This document shows, piece after piece, positions 1 to 5,801 of a DNA stretch of 6,737 bases (position 1 is the stretch's first letter; every line of letters starts with the position of its first letter). Source of the stretch: Clostridia bacterium (GTDB taxonomy: Bacteria > Bacillota > Clostridia > Christensenellales > Borkfalkiaceae); NCBI GenBank assembly GCA_017620875.1, contig JAGAUH010000257.1, forward strand, positions 1-6,737. Direction: 5' to 3'. The position numbers were made by a program, and so were the translations under genes. The notes beneath the pieces were generated by a model. That model did no database searches and had not been told where the DNA came from. It was given only the letters and a program-made list of their open reading frames with translations.

Positions 1-801
1 GGTTGTAACAATAACCAAAACGTGAGTAGCAACTCTAGTATTAGTAGTTCTTCTAGTAGTGGTTTTACTAGCGAAGAATTATCTAATGCAACAACCTACA
101 CTCTAAACGTAAAATATCACGCCGTAAACGAAGATTTAACTAAAAATACTACTATAACTTATCATACTCTATATGGTTTTAGTGCATATTCTTTACAAGA
201 GCAAAGGTTTTATTATACCTTTAAAGGATTAGAATATAATGGAGTAGTGTATTACATTTCTGGACAAGACTATGTTTCTTCAGATAATAAAACGTTAAGT
301 GACGCGATAAAAATGCAACAAAACAAAACCCTTGATATGACAGCCGTTTGGGAATGTCAAGTTCCTAATGTACGTTTTGAATTTGTTGCACACTCTAAAT
401 ATTCTGCAAGTCAGGGAGAAGAAATTGGATGTTGGGTTGTTTATGGAACTTGCAATGGTTCTGAAAATGTTGAATTAAGACAAAAAGATGTTTCAGTATT
501 TTTCATGGATAAAACATCTATTCAATGTTATGATCTTTTTGATAGTATATATGATATTTTTGTAAATGATTATACAAATTTACATGTATTTGACAGAGAA
601 CTAAATGCATATAGTGTTTCTTACGCAAAAGAGGCATATCTTATTGTTGATGGAAAAGAAATTGCTGTATTTAATAACGATCCAGAAAAATTGCATTTTG
701 CTTCAATAATGTCTTGCATAAAGTCTGAGTTTGGTTCTTTTGATGGTATTGAAGAAATAGCAATTAGTTTGATGTTTACAAAAGGAGAAAAAATAGCTTA
801 A
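1..801 (+). CDS. Putative secreted lipoprotein, 5' end outside window (partial)
   Basis: The reading frame is open from base 1 and ends at TAA 799-801, giving 266 visible residues. It begins Gly-Cys-Asn-Asn-Asn-Gln-Asn followed by a run of about 20 mostly serine residues. Gly-Cys before a polar Ser/Asn linker is the classic end of a lipoprotein signal peptide, so I infer that Cys2 is lipidated, the mature protein is anchored outside the membrane, and only the start codon and signal peptide are missing. Residues about 34-117 look like a degenerate InlB/Listeria-Bacteroides B-repeat: beta strands, then Tyr-Thr-Phe-Lys-Gly-Leu, then a strand ending in Thr-Ala-Val-Trp. The remaining roughly 150 residues appear beta-rich and I do not recognise them. 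Two tandem hairpins follow the stop, so this is the last gene of its transcript. Codon use looks more AT-ending than in the other genes (GCG is about 1 of 14 Ala codons). Lipoprotein is fairly sure; function is unknown. Confidence 0.8.
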   Translation, partial: GCNNNQNVSSNSSISSSSSSGFTSEELSNATTYTLNVKYHAVNEDLTKNTTITYHTLYGFSAYSLQEQRFYYTFKGLEYNGVVYYISGQDYVSSDNKTLSDAIKMQQNKTLDMTAVWECQVPNVRFEFVAHSKYSASQGEEIGCWVVYGTCNGSENVELRQKDVSVFFMDKTSIQCYDLFDSIYDIFVNDYTNLHVFDRELNAYSVSYAKEAYLIVDGKEIAVFNNDPEKLHFASIMSCIKSEFGSFDGIEEIAISLMFTKGEKIA

Positions 802-809
802 GGAAATTC

Positions 810-841
810 AAAAAACTTCTATTTAAAGGTAGAAGTTTTTT
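810..841 (+). terminator. Rho-independent terminator of the lipoprotein gene
   Basis: A perfect 12-bp stem (810-821 with 830-841) with an 8-base loop starts 9 bases after the lipoprotein stop codon. The A-rich left arm and T-rich right arm, running into T842, give the usual hairpin plus U-tract. Confidence 0.85.
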
Positions 842-885
842 TGTGCGGAATTATAAAAACAAATAAGTTTATCAAAAAGTTTATT

Positions 886-919
886 AAAAAATGCTAACGG
901 AATTTTGTTAGCATTTTTT
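886..919 (+). terminator. Second hairpin terminator, possibly bidirectional
   Basis: A perfect 13-bp stem (886-898 with 907-919, core ATGCTAAC/GTTAGCAT) surrounds an 8-base loop. T-runs follow the right arm on the plus strand, and the A-run on the left arm gives a T-run on the minus strand. It could back up the first terminator for plus-strand transcripts and also stop read-through from the minus-strand operon. Direction is inferred. Confidence 0.75.
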
Positions 920-926
920 GATTTTT

Positions 927-1024
927 GTCACTCTGAGGCGTAAGCCGTGAGAGTCTTTTATTGTGTTGTGTAGGGAAATTTTAAAAAAGATTCTCACACT
1001 CGCGTACTGCTCGTTCAGAATGAC
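927..1024. repeat. Degenerate palindromic repeat element (REP/MITE-like), 98 bp
   Basis: The ends are imperfect inverted repeats: GTCACTCTGA at 927-936 against TCAGAATGAC at 1015-1024, 9 of 10 pairing. An inner pair of arms, 947-959 with 985-997, matches 12 of 13, and the thirteenth can form a G-U pair in RNA. Between the arms, 937-946 (GGCGTAAGCC) can form a tiny GGC/GCC stem with a GTAA loop. The terminal sequence resembles the short dispersed palindromes with GTCATTCTGA-type ends that I recall from many low-GC and Bacteroidetes genomes; this was not checked. No coding capacity is seen. Whether it is mobile, or transcribed as a structured RNA, is unknown. Confidence 0.55.
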
Positions 1025-1083
1025 AACGTGAGATAAAACATAGTAAATTTTATAAATTGTAGCAACGTTAAAAAAATATTCTG

Positions 1084-1109
1084 ATACTCTAAGTGGAAAG
1101 CCGTGAGAG
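1084..1109. repeat. Partial second copy of the left end of the 927-1024 repeat
   Basis: Aligns without gaps to 928-953 with 20 of 26 identical bases, including the 12-base stretch AAGCCGTGAGAG. The right-hand half of the element is not found next to it, so this looks like a truncated or decayed copy in direct orientation. Confidence 0.5.
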
Positions 1110-1130
1110 CTAAAACAAAGTTATAAAATT

Positions 1131-1165
1131 AAAAGTGCGGTTTATTAAAAGTAAACCGCACTTTT
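1131..1165 (-). terminator. Terminator of the ATPase-alaR-alaT operon (probably bidirectional)
   Basis: A perfect 14-bp stem (1131-1144 with 1152-1165) with GTGCGG/CCGCAC in its core encloses a 7-base loop. It lies 21 bases beyond the aminotransferase stop codon. On the minus strand the stem is followed by TTTTAATTTTAT, a good U-rich tail. On the plus strand it ends in a T-run too, so it may work both ways between the convergent genes. Confidence 0.85.
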
Positions 1166-1186
1166 TGCATTTAATAATATCAATTT

Positions 1187-2368
1187 TTATTTAGTTTTTT
1201 CTTTTACAAATTCTTCTATAATATCTAGCGCTTTTTCTAGTTGTTTTAGGCTGTATGCGTAACTTATACGGATAAAAGAGCAGTCGCCGTTTACAAAGGC
1301 AGAGCCAGGGACTACTGCAACGCCTTTTTCTTCTAACAAGGTGGTTGCAAACTCGTCGCTAGACATATTTAGTTTTTCTACCGAAGGGAATACGTAAAAC
1401 GCGCCTTTTGGCTCAAAACAAGTTAAGCCCATTTTGTTTAGCCTACTAACGCAATATCTTCTTCTCATATCGTATTCTGACTTCATTTCGTTTACAGAAT
1501 TAAAGTCGTCGCTAAAACTTTCTTCTAGCATACTAATTCCTGCATATTGACTAATAGTAGGGGCGCAAATAATGCCGTATTGGTGTATTTTTTTAATAAC
1601 TTCAAAAATTTCTAATGGAGCAAGAAGATAGCCTAGTCGCCAACCAGTCATACTAAACGCTTTACTAAATCCGTTTATAACGATAGTTCTTTCTTGCATA
1701 CCAGAGATACTAGCGATAGATACGTGTCCTTTTTCGTTATAGGTTAGTTCGCTATAAATTTCGTCGGAGATAACTAAAATATCTTTTTCTATAATAACTT
1801 TAGCAATTTCTTTTAGTCCGTCTTCTTCCATAATAGCGCCCGTTGGGTTGTTAGGGTATGGCAAAATTATTGCTTTAGTTTTATCGGTTATATATTTTTT
1901 TAAGGTATCCGCCGTAAGCGAAAAATTGTCTTTAGCGTAGCAAGGTACGGCAACGGGTATTCCCCCTGCAAGTTGCACGCAAGGGCAATAAGAAACGTAA
2001 CTAGGTTCCGGCACTAAAACTTCTTCCCCGGGGTTTACTATTGCGCGCAAGGTTATATCTATTGCTTCGCTAGCGCCAACGGTAACCAAACACTCGTTAG
2101 GGGAGTATTTAACGCCGTATCTATCTAAATAATATTTGCAAATAAGTTCTCTAAGTTTTGGCAAGCCCGCATTACCCGTGTATTGAGTATAGCCTTTTTT
2201 AATAATTTTAATAGCGTTATCTCTAGCCACCCACGGGGTATCGAAATCGGGCTCTCCAACCCCAAGCGAAATAATATCTTTTCTTTCGCTAGCAAGGTCG
2301 AAAAACTTTCTTATTCCGCTAGGTTTTATGCCTAGCGCCGTTTTATTAAGGTATTTTGTGTAGTCCAT
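1187..2368 (-). CDS. alaT: PLP-dependent class I aminotransferase, alanine transaminase (AlaT-like)
   Basis: A 393-residue cytosolic fold-type I aminotransferase, the normal full length, of the I-gamma subgroup. Visible signatures are GVGEPDF (36-42), NNPTG (173-177, PLP-contacting Asn174), SDEIY (201-205, Asp202 to the pyridine nitrogen, Tyr205), SKAFSMTGWRLGY (235-247) with the Schiff-base Lys236, and Arg367 in FIRISYA for the substrate carboxylate. The N-terminal IKPSGIRKFFDLAS, IHQYG and CAPTISQ closely match B. subtilis YugH/AlaT as I remember it, and the Lrp-type regulator directly upstream matches the alaR-alaT pair. The likely reaction is alanine + 2-oxoglutarate to pyruvate + glutamate. 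Aspartate or broader specificity (AspC/PatA-like) cannot be excluded from sequence. The start ATG is 5 bases after the regulator's stop. The only SD-like sequence (GGATGGA, 2383-2389) is weak and 14 bases away, so translational coupling is likely. The operon terminator follows. Confidence 0.88.
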   Translation of the reverse strand: MDYTKYLNKTALGIKPSGIRKFFDLASERKDIISLGVGEPDFDTPWVARDNAIKIIKKGYTQYTGNAGLPKLRELICKYYLDRYGVKYSPNECLVTVGASEAIDITLRAIVNPGEEVLVPEPSYVSYCPCVQLAGGIPVAVPCYAKDNFSLTADTLKKYITDKTKAIILPYPNNPTGAIMEEDGLKEIAKVIIEKDILVISDEIYSELTYNEKGHVSIASISGMQERTIVINGFSKAFSMTGWRLGYLLAPLEIFEVIKKIHQYGIICAPTISQYAGISMLEESFSDDFNSVNEMKSEYDMRRRYCVSRLNKMGLTCFEPKGAFYVFPSVEKLNMSSDEFATTLLEEKGVAVVPGSAFVNGDCSFIRISYAYSLKQLEKALDIIEEFVKEKTK

Positions 2369-2373
2369 AATTT

Positions 2374-2862
2374 TTAAGTGTTTCCATCCGAACGGCGGTC
2401 GGTTTCGTCGTTTAAAACAACACCGCCTTCTTTATATTGTTTCATAATAAAGTGAGTAGCAGTACCCGTAACGCTATCTATAGTAGAAAGTCTTTCGCTA
2501 ACGAATAAAGAAACGTCTCTCACGGTTTTGCTTTCTAGTTGTATGCAAAGGTCATAAGTTCCGCTCATAAGATAAACGGATTTAACTTCGGGGAATTTAT
2601 ATATTTCTTTAGCAATAGCGTCGAACCCACTACGCGCTTGCGGAGTGCATTTAACTTCTATTAAAGCGTCAACGTAATCTTCGCCGGTTTTTTCGGTATT
2701 GATAATTGCAGAATATTTTACTATAATACCTTGTTTTTCTAAATCGGTTACTATGGTTTTAATTTGGTTTTCTTCTACGCCAAGTAGGGTGGCAATTTCG
2801 CTATAACTGCGTCTTGCGTCGTCTTTTAGTAGTGCAATAACCTTTTTTTCTAATTGTGTCAT
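2374..2862 (-). CDS. alaR: Lrp/AsnC-family transcriptional regulator (AlaR-like)
   Basis: 162 residues, a typical Lrp/AsnC size. Residues 1-60 form the winged helix-turn-helix (SYSEIATLLGVEENQIKTIV, 19-38). Residues about 62-145 form the RAM ligand and oligomerisation domain, with the motif YLMSGTYDL (97-105). Members of this family bind DNA as dimers or octamers and respond to amino acids. The C-terminal half (FPEVKSVYLMSGTYDL, then FVSERLSTIDSV and THFIMKQYK) resembles B. subtilis YugG/AlaR from memory. That protein regulates the alanine transaminase gene, and the same gene lies immediately downstream here. The start is supported by AAGGAG at 2869-2874, six bases before ATG. A polar tail (about 152-162) follows the domain, and its codons contain the only SD-like sequence for the next gene. 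Alanine as ligand is inference; other amino acids are possible. Confidence 0.87.
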   Translation of the reverse strand: MTQLEKKVIALLKDDARRSYSEIATLLGVEENQIKTIVTDLEKQGIIVKYSAIINTEKTGEDYVDALIEVKCTPQARSGFDAIAKEIYKFPEVKSVYLMSGTYDLCIQLESKTVRDVSLFVSERLSTIDSVTGTATHFIMKQYKEGGVVLNDETDRRSDGNT

Positions 2863-2868
2863 AAAAAA

Positions 2869-2874
2869 CTCCTT
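2869..2874 (-). promoter_or_regulatory. Ribosome binding site of alaR, overlapping the ATPase stop codon
   Basis: AAGGAG read on the minus strand, six bases before the alaR ATG (2860-2862). Its first two bases are part of the ATPase TAA (2873-2875). Termination of the ATPase therefore delivers ribosomes onto the alaR initiation site, which supports co-transcription and coupling. Confidence 0.85.
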
Positions 2875-5617
2875 ATAACTGAATATCTATGTTAAAGTTA
2901 ATTTTGTTTAAAGTAGACGATATTATTTTTAGTAGCGGTAAGTTTAGTTGTAATAAACAAGTTACCAATAAAACTAAACTCCAATTTTCCCAAGGGTTGT
3001 TTAGTGGGAATAGCGGTGCTAAACCAGATATTGGCTCAATTAAAAATACAAGCCAAATTAGCATTAGGGTAGAAATAGAGCCAAACAATAACCCACGATA
3101 CAAGTCAAACGGCTCGCATACTTTGTATAAATACATTAGTCCACCAACGGTAACTAATACAACTTTAATAGTTAGTTCCATTTCCGCCGTTATTGGGATA
3201 CTAAATAAATTCTTTAAAAAAGTAAAGGCGTACATATTAAATATTAATATCAACGCACCCGGCAGGGCGTTTGTAATTATGGTGTTTAAAAATCCACCTT
3301 TAACTCTTTCGGTGTTAGGTTGTAGCGATAAAAAGAAACTTCCTATTCCTATAACCAATAGTTCTAATATCGTCATATTTCCCGTTCCAAACGGATATAA
3401 GCGGTTAGAAATGATATTGATTAGTGCAAAGAAAATTGTAAACAAAGTTTTCATTAGGTACAGGCTAGAAGATTGTTGTATGTTGTTTATAACCCTTCTA
3501 CCTTCGTTTACGATAAGTGGCATACTAGTAAAATTGTTGTCCATTAATACTAGGTGAGAAATATTTCTCGTAGCGTCGCTACCGCTTGCAACGGTAATAG
3601 AGCAGTCGGCTTCTTTCATGGCAAGGATATCGTTTACTCCGTCCCCCGTCATAGCAACGGTGTGTCCGTGGGTTTTTAAAGCCTTTACTAAAATAGATTT
3701 TTGCTCTGGGCTAACTCTACCAAAAATAGTGTATTTGTTTACGCACTCAAAAACTTCTTTATCGTTTAAACCTTCTAGGTTAATAAACGCTTCGTAGTGC
3801 TCAACCCCCGCTTTTCTTGCAATTTCGCTAACGGTAATAGGGTCGTCACCAGAAATTATTTTAATTTTAACGTCGTTTTCTTTAAACCACTTTATAGTCT
3901 TTATTGCGTCCGGTCTAATGTTGTCTTGTAAAATAATTAAAGCAAGTGGCTTTAACGCTTTAGGTAGCGTATCTTCTTCTATATTGCCGTTAGAGTGGGC
4001 AAGCAGTAAAACTCTACCGCCAAGCATTGTGTTTTGTTGTACTATTTTTTCAAACCTTTCTGGCAAGTTTTTAATTATATAACTAGGCGCTCCAAGTACG
4101 TAAGTTCCGTAGTCCATAAAGGTTACCGCAGAGTACTTTTTATCCGAACTAAACGGAATAGTAGTTTTTGGTATCATTAGGGTATTAAGCCCAAAATAAT
4201 CTATAAGAGCAATGCTAGTCATATTGTTATCTCTAAGTGCGTTTTGCATAGAGCCGATTATATCTTTTATAGATATTTCCGAAGGGTTTAATAAAACCAC
4301 TTCTTCTACTTTCATATTGCCGTCGGTAATAGTGCCGGTTTTGTCTAGGCACAATACGTCTATTCTGGCAAGCATTTCTAGCGCGTACATATCTTGTACC
4401 GAAGTGTTGTGTTTAGATAGTTTAATAACGCCAACGGCAAGCGCCATACTAGTTAATAAAAACATACCGCTTGGTATCATACCAATTACTACCGCCGCAG
4501 TTTTAGGCACGGCTTCTTGTAGTCTTGCGTAAACGGTTGAGGCTTGGTCTGTATTAATATAGTTTATTACACCCATACTAACCGAAATCGGAATAATTAA
4601 AATACCAATAATTTTTATTATGGTATTCATTGCGTTTAGTAGTTGGCTAGGCGATTTTTTAAACTTTTTAGCCTTTGCGGAAAGTCTTTGTATATAACTA
4701 TCGTCGCCAACCCTTTCTACCTTTACGGTAATGTGTCCGCTAGATATGTAACTTCCGCCGTATAGACTATCGCCAACCGTCTTTTTAAGTGGAACGCTTT
4801 CTCCCGTAAGCATACTTTCGTTTACTTCGCAAGAGCCGTCTAAAACGGTGCTATCACACGGTATTTGGTTGCCTATTCCTAGTATTACAACGTCGTTTAA
4901 AACTATCTCGCTAGTTGGTATTTCTATAATTTCGCCGTTTCTTATAACCTTAGATATAGGTGCTTTTACAAGCGACATTTTATCCATAGTTATTTTACTT
5001 CTTATTTCTTGCACTATACCAATGGTTAGGTTAATTGCGTAAATTAGGCAAAAAGCAAAGTCCATAATAGGTGCTTTTACAAGTATTAATGCAACTGCGC
5101 AAATAACGCAAAGCAAGTTAAAAAAGGTAAATAGGTTAGAGCAAATAATGCTAGCGTAACTTTTAGAAAACTTGTTTTTAACTTCGTTGGTTAGTTTTTC
5201 TTTTCTTCTTTGGCTAACTTGCTCTTGTGTTAATCCGTCTTTAGCGGTAGGATTAAACTTTTCTATTACGGAATATTTTTCTTCCGTGTCGTCAACTAGG
5301 TTTTTAGTTTCTTCTAAAAGTTTAAGTTGTTTTTCTTGTTCTTTTTTCTTTTTTAAATCTAATTTTTGTTTTCTTTTAAATTGTCTTAGCATTAATTGAG
5401 AAATATCGTCTACCTTTTCTTCTACTTCTAGCGGTACGGAAACGGGTACTGCTTTTTCAGGTAGCGGAGTAAACCCTTTTTTAGGTGAATCGCTATCGGT
5501 AGTCAGGTCTGTGTATTTTACGCCTTCAGCCCCGTCTGCAACAAGCGTAACGGCAACTTCTGATGGGTTTGTATCAAGTGCGGTTTCTTTTGTAGAAGTT
5601 TTTGCTTTTCTTGGCAT
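2873..5617 (-). CDS. P-type cation-transporting ATPase (CtpE-like), long N-terminal extension
   Basis: 914 residues from the ATG at 5617, chosen because GGAGGG lies 4 bases before it. A longer reading to 5716 would run through the promoter. P-type ATPase motifs are complete: TGES (271-274, actuator), DKTGT with phosphorylated Asp425, KYSAVTF (494-500, nucleotide domain), SGDDP (589-593), and TGDGVND (657-663, hinge). Ten membrane segments are likely: about 160-180, 185-203, 333-355, 369-400, 718-737, 750-767, 783-801, 815-832, 843-860 and 880-897. The entry to M1 (SNLFTFFN) and the M6 region (GIGSFFLSLQPN) resemble CtpE-type pumps, linked to Ca2+ in mycobacteria. M4 carries IPSGM (381-385) where Ca2+ pumps have IPEGL, so the ion is uncertain. 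The first ~125 residues are extra: a polar disordered part, then a Lys/Glu-rich likely coiled coil (78-115). First gene of the operon with alaR and alaT. Confidence 0.9.
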   Translation of the reverse strand: MPRKAKTSTKETALDTNPSEVAVTLVADGAEGVKYTDLTTDSDSPKKGFTPLPEKAVPVSVPLEVEEKVDDISQLMLRQFKRKQKLDLKKKKEQEKQLKLLEETKNLVDDTEEKYSVIEKFNPTAKDGLTQEQVSQRRKEKLTNEVKNKFSKSYASIICSNLFTFFNLLCVICAVALILVKAPIMDFAFCLIYAINLTIGIVQEIRSKITMDKMSLVKAPISKVIRNGEIIEIPTSEIVLNDVVILGIGNQIPCDSTVLDGSCEVNESMLTGESVPLKKTVGDSLYGGSYISSGHITVKVERVGDDSYIQRLSAKAKKFKKSPSQLLNAMNTIIKIIGILIIPISVSMGVINYINTDQASTVYARLQEAVPKTAAVVIGMIPSGMFLLTSMALAVGVIKLSKHNTSVQDMYALEMLARIDVLCLDKTGTITDGNMKVEEVVLLNPSEISIKDIIGSMQNALRDNNMTSIALIDYFGLNTLMIPKTTIPFSSDKKYSAVTFMDYGTYVLGAPSYIIKNLPERFEKIVQQNTMLGGRVLLLAHSNGNIEEDTLPKALKPLALIILQDNIRPDAIKTIKWFKENDVKIKIISGDDPITVSEIARKAGVEHYEAFINLEGLNDKEVFECVNKYTIFGRVSPEQKSILVKALKTHGHTVAMTGDGVNDILAMKEADCSITVASGSDATRNISHLVLMDNNFTSMPLIVNEGRRVINNIQQSSSLYLMKTLFTIFFALINIISNRLYPFGTGNMTILELLVIGIGSFFLSLQPNTERVKGGFLNTIITNALPGALILIFNMYAFTFLKNLFSIPITAEMELTIKVVLVTVGGLMYLYKVCEPFDLYRGLLFGSISTLMLIWLVFLIEPISGLAPLFPLNNPWENWSLVLLVTCLLQLNLPLLKIISSTLNKINFNIDIQL

Positions 5618-5621
5618 AATT

Positions 5622-5627
5622 CCCTCC
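5622..5627 (-). promoter_or_regulatory. Ribosome binding site deciding the ATPase start
   Basis: GGAGGG on the minus strand, four bases before the ATG at 5615-5617. It decides the start: the in-frame ATG 12 bases upstream overlaps this site and has no site of its own, and the next one upstream begins at the edge of an AT-rich promoter region. Confidence 0.88.
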
Positions 5628-5645
5628 ATAAAATATAATAGTATA

Positions 5646-5674
5646 ATTATATCAATAATATAAAAATTTTTCAA
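5646..5674 (-). promoter_or_regulatory. Sigma-A-type promoter for the ATPase-alaR-alaT operon
   Basis: On the minus strand, TTGAAA (-35, 5669-5674), a 17-base spacer, and a perfect TATAAT (-10, 5646-5651). Transcription should start near 5639, giving a leader of only about 22 bases that holds the GGAGGG site. That leaves no room for a riboswitch such as the yybP-ykoY manganese type found before some cation pumps. Confidence 0.75.
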
Positions 5675-5765
5675 TAAAAAAGTCAAAATAAATAAAAATT
5701 GCCAATAAAAATACAAAAAATCCGCCTATAAGTCGATTTTGCAGTTAAAGATTTTTATATTTGCA
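5675..5765. other. AT-rich spacer between divergent promoters
   Basis: About 90 bases lie between the two facing -35 boxes. They are almost entirely A/T, with short A- and T-runs. I see no convincing operator palindrome beyond a weak TTGCCAA centre near 5699-5705, and no ORF. The A-tracts may act as UP elements or bent DNA for both promoters. An Lrp-type regulator such as AlaR could bind here, but its sites are too degenerate to call by eye. Confidence 0.4.
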
Positions 5766-5794
5766 TTGACAAAAGCATTAAAATGGTTTAAAAT
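5766..5794 (+). promoter_or_regulatory. Sigma-A-type promoter for the M29 aminopeptidase gene
   Basis: TTGACA (-35, 5766-5771, perfect consensus), a 17-base spacer, and TAAAAT (-10, 5789-5794, one mismatch). The predicted transcription start, 6-8 bases downstream, falls at 5800-5802, on or next to the ATG at 5802, so the mRNA would have essentially no leader. Confidence 0.7.
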
Positions 5795-5801
5795 TTTTAT
5801 T

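Noticed and set aside
22..24. GTG as the start codon of the lipoprotein gene
   Set aside because: The frame is open upstream to base 1 and encodes Gly-Cys-Asn-Asn-Asn-Gln-Asn, a lipobox end and linker. There is no ribosome binding site before the GTG.
802..1186. Small ORF, tRNA or CRISPR array in the long intergenic space
   Set aside because: No SD-preceded ORF, no cloverleaf and no regularly spaced repeats were found. The repeat copies are few, unequal in length and contain no spacers of uniform size.
2872..2877. TATAAG on the minus strand as a -10 box for a separate alaR promoter
   Set aside because: It overlaps the alaR SD, so transcription would start after the ribosome site. The -35 candidate (TTAACT) is weak and spaced 18 bases away.
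2889..3557. Plus-strand reading frame of 222 codons
   Set aside because: It lies wholly antisense to the ATPase, no SD is seen, and the product resembles no family. The ATPase reading is conserved through this stretch.
4212..5399. Plus-strand reading frames at 4212-4532, 4848-5042 and 5172-5399
   Set aside because: All are antisense to conserved ATPase domains, without SD, low-complexity or unlike known proteins.
5618..5640. Riboswitch (yybP-ykoY or M-box type) before the cation pump
   Set aside because: The predicted leader is only about 22 bases long, too short for any known riboswitch.
5618..5716. 33-residue hydrophobic N-terminal extension of the ATPase, which looks like a membrane helix
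   Set aside because: It overlaps the -35/-10 promoter and the GGAGGG site, its start has no SD, and it is the translation of AT-rich non-coding DNA. The ATG at 5617 has the good site.
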